Shown: positions 20,481-30,122, counted from the first letter of the stretch. The stretch: 64,000 nucleotides of DNA from Lachnospiraceae bacterium V9D3004 (GCA_000621985.1 JHWW01000001.1:558001-622000); one strand, 5' to 3'. Numbers and translations are program-made. Notes: a model not told the origin generated them from the letters alone.

Positions 20481-21110
20481 ATGGAAGAATACAAGGTTGA
20501 CGGATATCAGTTTGACAATAAAGCTGAATACGAACAGGCGCTTAGAGAGCAGAATACTATTAATAATATCAGGGAGAAAATGAACCTGAATGATGCAAAG
20601 ATCGCTTTGTCGTTGTACAACCAGGCGGTTGCCAAACGTACATTTAAGACGGCGGTAGGGTATTCATTTCTCAAAAAACTGCGTGATACCATCATATCAA
20701 GCGGTCTAGTTGATGATTCGTCCTTAAACAGTGTTCCTGTTGTATCGGAAGAGACTCCTTCAAAATCTTCAAAAAGCAAGCCTTCCCCAAAAGCGGGAGG
20801 GCAGACCGGGGCTCCGAAGAGATCTTCGGTTCCCGAAAGCAGATTACAGACCATGTATGAGAATGAAAAGAAGAGAAGAATATTATTATCATTTGTGGTA
20901 GCGGGACTCATAGCAGCAATCGTTGGCATGTTTGTCCTTACGTTCAGATCCAAATATTCATATATAACGTATTTTACTGATTATGAAGAAAATATTCGCA
21001 ATGATATAATTGACGAGTACGAAGAGTGGCGAGAGCAGCTTGAGGAAAAGGAAAAGTCACTTAATGAGAGAGAAGAGGCGTTAGGTATCGAAGACAGACA
21101 GGGGGAATGA
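20481..21110 (+). CDS. uncharacterised single-pass membrane protein with coiled coil
   Basis: The 209-residue protein has an N-terminal helical segment (VDGYQFDNKAEYEQALREQ...), a Ser/Lys/Pro-rich linker (95-125), one membrane helix (about 137-157) and a strongly charged C-terminal coiled coil (EEWREQLEEKEKSLNEREEA). I do not recognise a family. The stop overlaps the first possible ATG of the response regulator gene, so it is probably co-transcribed with the two-component system and may feed it a signal; that link is only positional. Confidence 0.65.
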   Translation: MEEYKVDGYQFDNKAEYEQALREQNTINNIREKMNLNDAKIALSLYNQAVAKRTFKTAVGYSFLKKLRDTIISSGLVDDSSLNSVPVVSEETPSKSSKSKPSPKAGGQTGAPKRSSVPESRLQTMYENEKKRRILLSFVVAGLIAAIVGMFVLTFRSKYSYITYFTDYEENIRNDIIDEYEEWREQLEEKEKSLNEREEALGIEDRQGE

Positions 21111-21112
21111 TC

Positions 21113-21787
21113 ATGGATAAGCTTAAGATTCTCGTTGTAGATGATGAACAGAGGATGAGGAAGCTGGTGAAGGATTTTCTTGTCAGGGAAGATTATGAAG
21201 TCCTTGAAGCTGAAAACGGCGAGCAGGCCGTTGATATATTCTTCTCTGATAAAAATATTGCGCTTATTTTGCTTGATGTCATGATGCCCAAACTTGACGG
21301 TTGGGAAGTGTGCAAGGAGATCAGACAATATTCGGAAGTTCCCATAATCATGCTCACAGCCAAGTCTGCGGAAAGAGATGAACTGCTGGGATTCAAGCTT
21401 GGTGTAGATGAATATATCTCCAAGCCTTTCAGCCCGAAAGTGCTTGTTGCAAGAGTTCAGGCAATACTCAGAAGAAGTAATGCCGGTGATTCGGAAACAA
21501 TTGATATCGGAGGCATTGTTCTTGATAAATCAGCTCATGAAGTTACGATCGACGGTAAAAGGATTGAGCTGAGCTTTAAGGAATTTGAGCTGCTTGCATA
21601 TTTTATCGATAACAGAGGGATTGCCCTTTCAAGGGAGAAGATACTTAACAATGTCTGGAATTACGATTACTACGGTGATGCAAGAACGATAGATACACAT
21701 GTTAAAAAGTTGAGAAGCAAGATGGAGAATAAGGGCAATTATATTAAGACTATATGGGGAATGGGATATAAGTTTGAGGTGGACTAA
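21113..21787 (+). CDS. OmpR-family response regulator
   Basis: Receiver domain (residues 1-120) with the acidic pair DDE, phosphoacceptor Asp in LLDVMMP, Thr in MLTAKS and Lys in ISKPF, followed by a winged-helix DNA-binding domain (about 130-224, ending GYKFEVD). The ATG at 21107 overlaps the upstream stop, but AGGGGG is spaced 7 bases from the ATG at 21113, so I prefer that start. It is paired with the histidine kinase that begins directly after its stop codon. Confidence 0.92.
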   Translation: MDKLKILVVDDEQRMRKLVKDFLVREDYEVLEAENGEQAVDIFFSDKNIALILLDVMMPKLDGWEVCKEIRQYSEVPIIMLTAKSAERDELLGFKLGVDEYISKPFSPKVLVARVQAILRRSNAGDSETIDIGGIVLDKSAHEVTIDGKRIELSFKEFELLAYFIDNRGIALSREKILNNVWNYDYYGDARTIDTHVKKLRSKMENKGNYIKTIWGMGYKFEVD

Positions 21788-23326
21788 GTGAAGAATTCTA
21801 TCCGTACCAGATTAATATTGATATTAGTGGCATTTATTATGGCATTTGTATTGATAAATATCACTATGAATATTACATTTCTCGAGAGATATTACACTCA
21901 TGAGAAGATAAATGACCTTATTAACATTTACGGTGAAGTGAATAATATGTGTAACAGCGATGTGAGCGACGAAAAGCTTCATTCCGATGAAATGTATTAT
22001 TCATTCAATACCATTGCCGCAAATAACGGCGTGACTCTGTATGTATTTTCAATGAAAAATGATGGATTTTGGGATTTTTATGATTTCTCATATCCTTCCG
22101 TAGACAGTAAAAGTACTGCGTTCTCAATGATCAAACCACAATTGGATAATTATGTCAGCGCTGATATGGGTTTCGGAAAGATCCCGGGCAATTATCAGTT
22201 GCTTGAAGGTGCGGACAATTACAATCTGTATAAGATATTCGATGACCGTATCGGTTCCAATTATCTTGAGTTATTTGGAAAATTAGAGAATTCCAATTAT
22301 GTATATCTAAGGGTCAACTACCAGAACATGAAGGAAAGTGTGACCATATCCAACAAGTTCATAGGTTATATCGGAATAATCGTACTGCTTATCGGGGCTG
22401 TATGTATGTTTTTTGTGGGCAGACAGTTTACCAAACCTATACTCGATCTTGCGGATATAGCCGATAAGATGGCAAAGCTTGATTTTGATGCCAAGTATGA
22501 AGTTAAGAGAGAAGACGAGATAGGAAGGCTTGGTGACAGCATGAACACGCTGTCTGAAAAACTCGAACAGACTATCTCGGAATTGAAGAGCGCCAATAAT
22601 GAACTGCAATATGATATCGAGAAAAAAGTAAAACTTGATGAGATGAGGCAGGAATTTTTGTCGAATGTGTCACACGAACTTAAGACTCCCATCGCACTGA
22701 TACAGGGATATGCGGAAGGACTTGCGGACGATGTCATAGATAATGTGGAAGACAGAAAGTTCTATTGTGACGTTATTATGGATGAAGCGAAGAAAATGAA
22801 CCGCATGGTAAAGAGACTTTTAGATCTTAATCAACTGGAATTCGGTACCGAGACTCCTAATATGGAAAGATTTGACGTTGTGGAGATCATTAAGTCGGTA
22901 GTTGCATCATCCGATATTTTGTTCAGGCAGAAAAATGTGGAACTGAATATGTACGAACCTTATCCGGTATATGTATGGGCTGAAGAATATCTTGTGGAAG
23001 AAGTGTTGACCAATTATGTCAGCAATGCCCTTAATCATCTTAAGGAACCCAACAGAATTCAGATATATACGAAGAATCTCGGTGATGTGGTGAGGATCGG
23101 TGTTCGTAATACCGGAGATAAGATTCCTGAGGATGAACTCGATAAAATATGGGAAAAATTCTATAAAGTTGACAAGGCGAGGACCAGAGAATACGGCGGA
23201 AACGGTATCGGTCTTTCCATAGTAAAAGCAATAATGCGCTCATTTAACAGGGAGTGCGGTGTGAAGAATTGTGATGACGGAGTGGAATTCTGGTTTGAAC
23301 TTGATTCTGCTAATAAAATAATTTGA
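21788..23326 (+). CDS. membrane sensor histidine kinase
   Basis: The 512-residue kinase starts at a GTG directly after the response regulator stop, with GAGG 8 bases upstream. It has a first membrane helix (about 8-30), an extracytoplasmic sensor of ~160 residues, a second helix (about 192-213), a HAMP region (QFTKPILDLADIADKM), the HisKA box (FLSNVSHELKTPIALIQGY, His is the phospho-acceptor) and a HATPase domain (N box NYVSNALNHL, G box GGNGIGLSIVKAI). The signal is not deducible. It forms a PhoR/BaeS-type pair with the preceding regulator. Confidence 0.93.
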   Translation: MKNSIRTRLILILVAFIMAFVLINITMNITFLERYYTHEKINDLINIYGEVNNMCNSDVSDEKLHSDEMYYSFNTIAANNGVTLYVFSMKNDGFWDFYDFSYPSVDSKSTAFSMIKPQLDNYVSADMGFGKIPGNYQLLEGADNYNLYKIFDDRIGSNYLELFGKLENSNYVYLRVNYQNMKESVTISNKFIGYIGIIVLLIGAVCMFFVGRQFTKPILDLADIADKMAKLDFDAKYEVKREDEIGRLGDSMNTLSEKLEQTISELKSANNELQYDIEKKVKLDEMRQEFLSNVSHELKTPIALIQGYAEGLADDVIDNVEDRKFYCDVIMDEAKKMNRMVKRLLDLNQLEFGTETPNMERFDVVEIIKSVVASSDILFRQKNVELNMYEPYPVYVWAEEYLVEEVLTNYVSNALNHLKEPNRIQIYTKNLGDVVRIGVRNTGDKIPEDELDKIWEKFYKVDKARTREYGGNGIGLSIVKAIMRSFNRECGVKNCDDGVEFWFELDSANKII

Positions 23327-23351
23327 TTAATTTTAAAATATGTGTTAAAAT
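23323..23351 (+). promoter_or_regulatory. putative promoter for the lipoprotein gene
   Basis: TTGATT (23323-23328), a 17-base spacer and TAAAAT (23346-23351). It overlaps the end of the histidine kinase gene and lies 34 bases before the GTG start. Confidence 0.55.
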
Positions 23352-23384
23352 GTCATAAAGATGTTATATATCGGAGGGAATAAA

Positions 23385-24107
23385 GTGTATAACAGAAATA
23401 ACAAAACCCCTTTCGTTCGATTGAAAACTTTGGTTTTATGCGTGGTTATGGTTGTTTCGATGTCATTAGCCGGGTGTACGGGAGTAACTGAGTTGACCGA
23501 TGACGAAAGTTACGAGATCGCCAGGTATATGGCCGACAAGTTGCTTCGGTATGACAAGTCATTCGGCGTTGACGAACTTGTATATATCGATCCGACATTA
23601 CCTACCAAAGAACCTGAAGCTACAGAAGCACCTTCAGTATCACCGGGACCGGAAGCAAGCGCTGTCGCAAGTGAACAGCCGGGCACGGATGTTCCGCTTG
23701 ATGAGAACGGTACGGATGAGAAGAATACGACGGACTGGTCGGAATTCTTTACAACCGACGAATGGGAGATAACATATTCTTCATATGATACATGTCAGAA
23801 TTATCCGAAGGATTCTGATACGTATACGGTTGAGGCGGCAAGAGGCAAGAAGCTTGTTGTCATATCATTTAATGTTGTTAATAAGACCGATCACAAGATA
23901 AAGATAGATCTGACGGATGCCGGTTTGAATTATCTGTTAACCGTCGGGGAGAATGAATATAAACCTCTTGTGACGATTCTTGATAATGGCGGTTTGATGT
24001 TCCTTAATATCAAGCTCAAAGCACATGGAAAAGATAATGCTGTTCTGATATTCGAAGTTCCCGAAGGGGCGGATCTGTCGGGAATGCGACTGGATGTCAG
24101 TAAATAG
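23385..24107 (+). CDS. lipoprotein with DUF4352-like beta domain
   Basis: The frame is open from an ATG at 23361, but GGAGGG lies correctly for the GTG at 23385, giving 240 residues. A basic N-terminus and hydrophobic stretch end in the lipobox SLAGC (Cys near residue 30), so the protein is lipid-anchored outside the membrane. A PT/E-rich linker (70-110) precedes a beta-sandwich-like domain (about 120-240) with LVVISFNVVNKTDHKIKIDL and LIFEVPEGADLSGMRL, typical of DUF4352/telokin-like domains. Function is unknown; the position after a two-component system suggests envelope homeostasis, weakly. Confidence 0.75.
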   Translation: MYNRNNKTPFVRLKTLVLCVVMVVSMSLAGCTGVTELTDDESYEIARYMADKLLRYDKSFGVDELVYIDPTLPTKEPEATEAPSVSPGPEASAVASEQPGTDVPLDENGTDEKNTTDWSEFFTTDEWEITYSSYDTCQNYPKDSDTYTVEAARGKKLVVISFNVVNKTDHKIKIDLTDAGLNYLLTVGENEYKPLVTILDNGGLMFLNIKLKAHGKDNAVLIFEVPEGADLSGMRLDVSK

Positions 24108-24147
24108 ATTATAATTGGCAACTTATAAGAAAGGTGGAGGATGAATT

Positions 24148-25047
24148 ATGGATACTAATATTTTATTGGAAAGCGGAACTAATGAGTTGGAATTGTTGGA
24201 ATTCACTGTATGTGGGAACCATTATGGTATTAATGTAGCTAAGATCAGTGAATTGATTCCTTATAAGAAACCCACAGTAGTTCCCAATAGTCATCCTTGT
24301 ATTGAAGGTATATTCATGCCGAGAGATTTTATTATAAGTGTGGTTAATCTTCCAAAATGTCTGGGTTATAGTGATCCTGTGGATACATCTGGGGACATGT
24401 ATATAGTTACCAATTTTAACCAGCTTCATACGGCATTTCATGTTGAGCGTGTTTTGGGAATTCACAGAGTATTCTGGTCGGATATAACAAAACCGGACAG
24501 TACGATCAATTCCGAGAGCAATGCTACGGCAACGGGAATTGTAAGATTACATGATGATCTTATTATAATCCTTGATTTTGAGAGGATCGTATCTGAGATC
24601 AATCCTGAGACAGGTATCAAGAGTTCCGATATTGATAAACTTGGTCAGAGAGACAGAAGAGAGAAGCCTATTCTTATTGCAGAGGATTCACCTATGCTTA
24701 GTAAGATGATCTGCAACTGTCTTATCAAGGCAGGTTATACAACGGTTATTCCTACGGATAACGGACTTGAGGCATGGGAACTTCTCAGGAAGTTTGATGA
24801 AGAAGGTGTTCTTGATTCTAAGGTTTCATGCGTTATCACGGATATTGAGATGCCTCAGATGGATGGTCACAGACTTACAAAACTGATTAAGAATGACAGT
24901 AAATTCAGTCATATACCGGTTGTAATATTCTCATCACTTGTAAATGATGAGATGAGACGTAAGGGTGAATCTATCGGTGCGGATGCACAGTTATCCAAAC
25001 CAGAGATAGGACAATTGGTAGAACAGATTGATTTATTGGTTGGTTGA
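24148..25047 (+). CDS. cheV: chemotaxis coupling protein CheV
   Basis: The 299-residue protein joins a CheW-like domain (about 13-155; LLEFTVCGNHYGINVAKISELIPY, EGIFMPRDFIISVVNLP) to a receiver domain (about 172-299) with acidic residues in IAEDS, phosphoacceptor Asp in VITDIEMPQMDG, Ser in VIFSS and Lys in LSKPE. CheV couples chemoreceptors to CheA and adapts the response through phosphorylation, so the organism is probably motile. GGAGG precedes the ATG. No other chemotaxis genes are next to it. Confidence 0.92.
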   Translation: MDTNILLESGTNELELLEFTVCGNHYGINVAKISELIPYKKPTVVPNSHPCIEGIFMPRDFIISVVNLPKCLGYSDPVDTSGDMYIVTNFNQLHTAFHVERVLGIHRVFWSDITKPDSTINSESNATATGIVRLHDDLIIILDFERIVSEINPETGIKSSDIDKLGQRDRREKPILIAEDSPMLSKMICNCLIKAGYTTVIPTDNGLEAWELLRKFDEEGVLDSKVSCVITDIEMPQMDGHRLTKLIKNDSKFSHIPVVIFSSLVNDEMRRKGESIGADAQLSKPEIGQLVEQIDLLVG

Positions 25048-25068
25048 TGTTATTATATATAAAGTGAA

Positions 25069-25113
25069 AAGACTGTCGACAATATGTGGTATAATGCAGT
25101 CGATGGTCTTTTT
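25069..25113 (+). terminator. terminator of cheV, with an extended -10 in its loop
   Basis: AAGACTGTCGAC (25069-25080) pairs with GTCGATGGTCTT (25099-25110) through G-U tolerant pairing and runs into TTTTT. The 18-base loop contains TGGTATAAT (25087-25095), a perfect extended -10 for the next gene. Confidence 0.65.
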
Positions 25114-25144
25114 ATGTTAAAATATGCATGATGGAGGTTGGGCA

Positions 25145-27763
25145 ATGGGTTATTGCTCAGTATGTGGAAAAACAATTGAACAGACAACAGGAATGTGCGA
25201 GGAGTGCAGAAGTAAAAGCTATCAGAAAGAGGGCTATATGGATGCACTTCTTCAAAGCATGGGTTCGGTTGAAGATGATTCCCTTCGTGCATTTAAGGAA
25301 AAGATAGCTAAGAAATCAGCATTCAGAAAAGATAAAGAGGAAGAAAAAGAAGTCGAAACCGAAGTGACTGCAGAGGCTGAAGGGGAAACTGCACAGGCAG
25401 AAACCGATTTACAGTCAGAGGCCGATGCACAGGCGGAAGCTGATACACAGGTTGAGACGGTTGCTGATGATGTGATTGATACAGAAGCAGCATCTGAAGA
25501 TAATGCCACGATGTCTGAACAGGATACAGAAGGTGAGATCCCTACAGAACAGGACGAATATCATATTGAGGGGCTTAATCCCGGCATTGAATATAATGAA
25601 GTGGCAATAGAGGATCTGCCGGAGATTAATATTGATGATATACCGGATATCGATATGGAGGATCTGTCGGATATAGGATTTGAAGAGTTGACAGACCTTG
25701 CGGATGATATTCCGGAGCTTGATATTGGTGGAAGTATTGAAGAAGAGACACCGGCTGAGATGACGGACATACCTGAGATGACAGATATGCCGGAGATGGC
25801 AGATATGTCTGAGTTGACAGACATACCTGAGATGTCAGATATGCTTGAATTGTCGGATATGCCTGATATGACAGATATGCCGGAGATGGCAGATATGTCT
25901 GAGATGGCAGATATGCCTGAGATGGCAGACATGCCTGAGATGTCAGATATAGCTGAGAATACAGATATGCCCGAAACTGATACAGATACATTGTCAGATG
26001 CGGAATTATTTGATATGCTTGATATGATTGACAGTATGCCGGATGCAGATGCAGAATCGTTACCGGATATTGAGATACCGGATATGTCGGAGATGACAGA
26101 TCCCAATGCGGAATTATTGCCGGATATCGAGATACCGGTCATGGAAGATGCTGCAGATATGCCGGAAGCTGATGCCGGTATTAACGAAGAATTAATACCC
26201 GATGAAGTACAGGAAACGGTTGACCCGGATATTGATGTACAGTCTGAGGATTTGCCGGATAATAATATGGAGGATAGTTTTGATATGGGTACTGAAAATG
26301 ATATGAATAATGAACCGATATCAGAGCCGGATATTCAGCCGGGGGAAGAGACTGTGGATGATGTACTTGATGAAATGATGAACATGGATACAAGCGGCGA
26401 CGACGCATTGGAGGCATTATTCGAGAATAACAATAATATGGGTAATGATAACGGTGAACTTGATGACGTTAATATGGACGAATTCGATCTGGACAGTCTG
26501 TTAGAGGCAACAGATAATGTTGAGGCGCCTTCAATGGAAGATATGATGAATGCGGCCGGACAGGATGAGATTGATGCGTTGCTTGCCGGAGACAATGATT
26601 CTTCGGGTTCTGATGCGACAGACAGTTCTTTAGATGAGATAGATCTTGAGAATATCGATCTTAATGATCTTCTTATGGGAGATGATGATCTTGAACTTGT
26701 GGAAGATGATATGACCGAGACAGATTCGGGTGAGGCGGATGGTACTTCACAGGCCTCAGCAAGTTCGGGTGAGAACGTTCTTATAGATAATGATCTTTTG
26801 TCGATAGAAGGAGACAGTCAGAATGTCGGTGATGTTTTGTCGGATGCATTATCCGTATTGTCACCGGATAGTGATGATGGCGGTTCCGGTGCTGCCGGAT
26901 CCGGTGCTGTTGATGAACTTCTCGATAATGAAAAAGGAAAGAAGAAGAAAAAGAAGAAAGACAAACCGGGATTATTCAGTAAGCTCTTTGGCAATGTTGT
27001 AGATGAAAAAGAGATACAAAAAGTAAAAGACGAGAAAGCGGCTGAAGAAGCTGCTAAGAAACAGAAAGAAGAAGACGAAGAAAAGAAGAAAGAACAGGCT
27101 GAACTGGATAAGCAGGCCAAGCAGGCTGCAAAAGAAGCTAAAGCCAAGGAAAAAGAAGAAAAGAAGGCTATTAAGGCTGCGGAAAAACAGGCCAAGAAAG
27201 AGGAGAAAGCCCTTAAAGCTCTTGAAGAAGAACAGGAGATTGAAGGAAGGATCAATAAGGCCGGTGCAGCTATAGTATTCTTTGTTCTCGGAGTCATGGC
27301 GGTATTTATCTTCTTTGGAACAAAGATGTTCTCTTACAGTAACAGTATCAAGAATGCACAGACATATTTTGACAACGGAAAATATGCAGAATCATATAAG
27401 GAACTGCTTGGTGTTGATATTAAAGAATCTGATGAGATATTATATCAGAAAGTAATTACCGTAATGTATGTATACAAGCAGCTTGAAGCGTATGATGTAT
27501 ATTACAAAGAATCAAAATATCCCGAAGCGCTTGATTCACTGCTTAAGGGTATGAGGGAATATCAGAAGTATATGCCCGACGCTGTAGAACTTGACATTAC
27601 TGCCGATCTCGAGACCGTTAAGAGCCAGATCGTTAATGAGATGGTTACGGAATTCGGTATTACCGAGGATATGGCAAAGGATATTAACGGTATAACCGAC
27701 AGCACGGAGTACAGCAGAAGAGTATATGAACTTGCTCAGCATCTTGCGGCTGTAGGACTTTAA
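25145..27763 (+). CDS. acidic hexapeptide-repeat membrane protein with N-terminal zinc ribbon
   Basis: TGGAGG is correctly spaced for the ATG at 25145, giving 872 residues. Residues 1-25 hold a zinc-ribbon motif (C4-x2-C7, C19-x2-C22). Residues ~60-600 are extremely acidic and low in complexity; residues ~205-277 are about twelve hexapeptide repeats of the form E-M-(T/A/S)-D-(M/I)-P, encoded by 18-base tandem repeats. Residues ~595-705 are a lysine/glutamate coiled coil, ~709-730 a membrane helix, and the last ~140 residues a helical, TPR-like extracytoplasmic domain (YFDNGKYAESYKELLGV). I do not recognise a family. The layout suggests a cytoplasmic polyanionic tether linked to an envelope sensor or scaffold; that is speculation. 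The start of this gene has its own promoter. Confidence 0.75.
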   Translation: MGYCSVCGKTIEQTTGMCEECRSKSYQKEGYMDALLQSMGSVEDDSLRAFKEKIAKKSAFRKDKEEEKEVETEVTAEAEGETAQAETDLQSEADAQAEADTQVETVADDVIDTEAASEDNATMSEQDTEGEIPTEQDEYHIEGLNPGIEYNEVAIEDLPEINIDDIPDIDMEDLSDIGFEELTDLADDIPELDIGGSIEEETPAEMTDIPEMTDMPEMADMSELTDIPEMSDMLELSDMPDMTDMPEMADMSEMADMPEMADMPEMSDIAENTDMPETDTDTLSDAELFDMLDMIDSMPDADAESLPDIEIPDMSEMTDPNAELLPDIEIPVMEDAADMPEADAGINEELIPDEVQETVDPDIDVQSEDLPDNNMEDSFDMGTENDMNNEPISEPDIQPGEETVDDVLDEMMNMDTSGDDALEALFENNNNMGNDNGELDDVNMDEFDLDSLLEATDNVEAPSMEDMMNAAGQDEIDALLAGDNDSSGSDATDSSLDEIDLENIDLNDLLMGDDDLELVEDDMTETDSGEADGTSQASASSGENVLIDNDLLSIEGDSQNVGDVLSDALSVLSPDSDDGGSGAAGSGAVDELLDNEKGKKKKKKKDKPGLFSKLFGNVVDEKEIQKVKDEKAAEEAAKKQKEEDEEKKKEQAELDKQAKQAAKEAKAKEKEEKKAIKAAEKQAKKEEKALKALEEEQEIEGRINKAGAAIVFFVLGVMAVFIFFGTKMFSYSNSIKNAQTYFDNGKYAESYKELLGVDIKESDEILYQKVITVMYVYKQLEAYDVYYKESKYPEALDSLLKGMREYQKYMPDAVELDITADLETVKSQIVNEMVTEFGITEDMAKDINGITDSTEYSRRVYELAQHLAAVGL
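25757..25975 (+). repeat. 18-bp tandem repeats encoding hexapeptides
   Basis: About twelve imperfect 18-base units (gagatgNCagatatgcct-like) inside the acidic protein gene. They encode E-M-x-D-M-P and are expected to vary in number between strains. Confidence 0.8.
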
Positions 27764-27845
27764 TATTGTAAATATGATCAATGATGACCATCTGCTTCGT
27801 ATGCGTATTAAGGAATTCTGATTAGGCGTATTACGTGGCAGGTGG

Positions 27846-27874
27846 TTTACGATTATTATATCAGATACTATAAT
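27846..27874 (+). promoter_or_regulatory. promoter for hisH-hisF
   Basis: TTTACG (27846-27851), a 17-base spacer and a perfect TATAAT (27869-27874). It follows a 9-base-pair stem (27787-27795 with 27838-27846) that may end the upstream transcript. Confidence 0.65.
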
Positions 27875-27897
27875 CTTACTTACTTTAAGGAGTTAAT

Positions 27898-28503
27898 ATG
27901 ATAGCGATAATAGATTATGATGCGGGTAATCTAAGAAGTGTTGAGAAAGCACTGGAGTACATCGGAGAGAATCCGGTTATAACAAGAGATAAGAATGAGA
28001 TCATGAAAGCGGACAGGGTAATATTGCCGGGTGTAGGAGCTTTCGGAGACGCACTTGGAAAACTACGTCAATATGATCTTGAATCTGTGATCCACAATGT
28101 TGCGCAAAGCGGGACTCCGCTTCTTGGAATATGTATGGGATTGCAGGCATTGTTTGATTCAAGTGATGAGACAAAAGGAGTAAAAGGATTATCAGTTCTG
28201 TCAGGTGATATTCTTGCCATTCCTGATGATGGTGAACATAAGATACCGCACATGGGATGGAATTCACTTAATTTTCCGAAAAAATCCAGATTGTTTGAAG
28301 GAATCCCCGAGGGATCATATGTTTATTTCGTGCATTCATATTATCTTAAAGCAGCGGATGAGGGGATTGTGGCTGCAACTACCGAATATGTTTCGCACAT
28401 ACATGCTGCAGTTGAGAAAGATAATGTGTTTGCCTGCCAGTTCCATCCCGAGAAGAGCGGGGATATAGGACTGGAGATACTTAAGAATTTTGCGAGGATC
28501 TGA
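27898..28503 (+). CDS. hisH: imidazole glycerol phosphate synthase, glutaminase subunit
   Basis: This 201-residue class I glutamine amidotransferase supplies ammonia to HisF in histidine synthesis. Visible are the N-terminal [12 protein letters not shown], the oxyanion strand LPGVGAFG, the nucleophile Cys in LLGICMG (~residue 79) and the His/Glu pair in CQFHPEKS (~180-186). Length is normal. TAAGGAG precedes the ATG. hisF begins 2 bases after the stop, so the two subunits are translated together; no other his genes are in the window. Confidence 0.96.
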   Translation: MIAIIDYDAGNLRSVEKALEYIGENPVITRDKNEIMKADRVILPGVGAFGDALGKLRQYDLESVIHNVAQSGTPLLGICMGLQALFDSSDETKGVKGLSVLSGDILAIPDDGEHKIPHMGWNSLNFPKKSRLFEGIPEGSYVYFVHSYYLKAADEGIVAATTEYVSHIHAAVEKDNVFACQFHPEKSGDIGLEILKNFARI

Positions 28504-28505
28504 TT

Positions 28506-29267
28506 ATGCATACTAAAAGAGTTATTCCCTGTCTTGATGTAAATAACGGCAGGGTCGTTAAAGGAGTTAATTTTGTTAATCTGAGAGATGCCGGAGATCC
28601 GGTAAGTGTTGGAGCGGCATATGGCGAAGCCGGAGCGGATGAACTTGTATTTCTTGATATTACCGCATCATCGGACGCAAGGGATATCAAACTGGATATG
28701 GTAAGGAAGGTTGCTGAGACGGTGTTTATCCCATTTACCGTTGGCGGAGGAATAAGGACAGTTGATGATTTCAGACAGATTCTCAGAGAGGGAGCAGATA
28801 AGATCGCGGTCAACACCGCTGCGATAATGAACCCGACGCTGATTTCGGAAGCTGCTGACAAGTTCGGCAGTCAGTGCGTTGTAGTTGCCATTGATGCAAA
28901 GAGAAGGGCCGACGGCAGTGGCTGGAACATATACAAAAACGGTGGACGTGTTGATATGGGAATTGATGCTGTCGAATGGGCGATCAAAGCATGTGAACTT
29001 GGTGCAGGAGAGATACTGCTCACAAGTATGGATTGTGACGGAACAAAGGACGGTTACGACAATAAGCTGACGAGAGAAGTATCAGATAATGTGTCGGTTC
29101 CTGTAATTGCTTCAGGTGGTGCAGGTAAGCTGGAGCATTTCTATGATGCGATTGAAGAAGGAAAGGCTGACGCAGTGCTTGCGGCATCGCTGTTTCACTA
29201 CAAGGAGCTCGAGATAAGAGAAGTCAAAGAATATCTTAGAGGTCGTGGCATAAGTGTAAGGTTATAA
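28506..29267 (+). CDS. hisF: imidazole glycerol phosphate synthase, cyclase subunit
   Basis: The 253-residue (beta/alpha)8 barrel makes imidazole glycerol phosphate and AICAR from PRFAR with ammonia from HisH. The catalytic aspartates lie in [13 protein letters not shown] (~Asp11) and [13 protein letters not shown] (~Asp130), and phosphate-binding loops are IPFTVGGGI and IASGGAGKL. Length and start are standard. It follows hisH by 2 bases. Confidence 0.96.
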   Translation: MHTKRVIPCLDVNNGRVVKGVNFVNLRDAGDPVSVGAAYGEAGADELVFLDITASSDARDIKLDMVRKVAETVFIPFTVGGGIRTVDDFRQILREGADKIAVNTAAIMNPTLISEAADKFGSQCVVVAIDAKRRADGSGWNIYKNGGRVDMGIDAVEWAIKACELGAGEILLTSMDCDGTKDGYDNKLTREVSDNVSVPVIASGGAGKLEHFYDAIEEGKADAVLAASLFHYKELEIREVKEYLRGRGISVRL

Positions 29268-29377
29268 GTGTCAGGTCATGGCCGGTCTGCCGGAGGTGCA
29301 TATGTGAAGGCAATGTCAAAGAATGAAGCAGTGCATAGATGAGCGAAACGTCAGAGAATGATTATGGGAGAATGATC

Positions 29378-30052
29378 ATGGGAGCGATCGATAATGACTG
29401 GCTTCCGGCACTTAAGCCGGAATTCGGCAAGAAGTATTATGCTGAATTATATACATTTATTAAAAATGAATATAGTAAAGAAGTGATATATCCGCCGTCA
29501 GATGATGTATTCAATGCGTTCCATTACACACCGTTATCCAAAGTAAAAGTGGTGATTCTGGGACAGGATCCTTATCATGAATACGGACAGGCTCACGGAT
29601 TGTGTTTTTCGGTAAAGAAAGATATCAAGATACCCCGTTCACTTGTGAATATTTATAAAGAACTTCACGATGAACTCGGATGTTATATCCCTAATAACGG
29701 ATATCTCGAAAAATGGGCAAGGCAGGGCGTTCTTATGCTCAATGCAGTGCTTACGGTTCGTGACGGACAGGCCAACTCACATAAGAACAAGGGCTGGGAA
29801 CAGTTCACGGATGCAGCGATAAGAGCGGTTAATGAGCTTGACAGACCTGTTGTTTACATGCTGTGGGGAAGGTCTGCAAGGGATAAGAGCATAATGTTAA
29901 ATAACCCGAAACAGCTTGTGCTTGAATCGGCACATCCAAGTCCGTTTTCGGCCGACAAAGGATTCTTCGGCAACGGACATTTTAAGAAAGCCAATGAATT
30001 TCTTGAAAAAAACGGGTTGGAGCCTATAGACTGGCAGATTGAAAATGTATGA
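29378..30052 (+). CDS. ung: uracil-DNA glycosylase
   Basis: Family 1 UNG removes uracil from DNA in base excision repair. The water-activating loop GQDPYHEYGQAHGL, the LMLNAVLTVR strand, and the HPSPFSADKGFFG minor-groove loop are all present. The frame is open from an ATG at 29339, but GGGAG is 7 bases before the ATG at 29378 and the resulting MGAIDNDWLPAL N-terminus and 224 residues match the family; an annotation from 29339 (237 aa) is the alternative. A 12-codon ORF with its own GGAGG (29304-29342) ends in an ATGA overlap with the 29339 ATG. Confidence 0.94.
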   Translation: MGAIDNDWLPALKPEFGKKYYAELYTFIKNEYSKEVIYPPSDDVFNAFHYTPLSKVKVVILGQDPYHEYGQAHGLCFSVKKDIKIPRSLVNIYKELHDELGCYIPNNGYLEKWARQGVLMLNAVLTVRDGQANSHKNKGWEQFTDAAIRAVNELDRPVVYMLWGRSARDKSIMLNNPKQLVLESAHPSPFSADKGFFGNGHFKKANEFLEKNGLEPIDWQIENV

Positions 30053-30056
30053 TATC

Positions 30057-30122
30057 TGTTCAGCGTCTCTGACGTTTCAATGTTACTTTGCGCGAAGCGA
30101 CAAGGACCCGGGGAGCTGAACA
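30057..30122. repeat. inverted repeat between ung and the dehydrogenase gene
   Basis: TGTTCAGC (30057-30064) is the exact reverse complement of GCTGAACA (30115-30122), enclosing a GC-rich segment. The right end (CGGGGAGCTGAACATTT) resembles 41142-41160 after carB. Confidence 0.55.

Noticed and set aside
25561-26142. Long minus-strand open frame opposite the acidic repeat gene
   Set aside because: It is a Ser/Ile-rich mirror of the 18-bp repeats with no ribosome binding site; the plus frame has a start, RBS, zinc ribbon and membrane helix.
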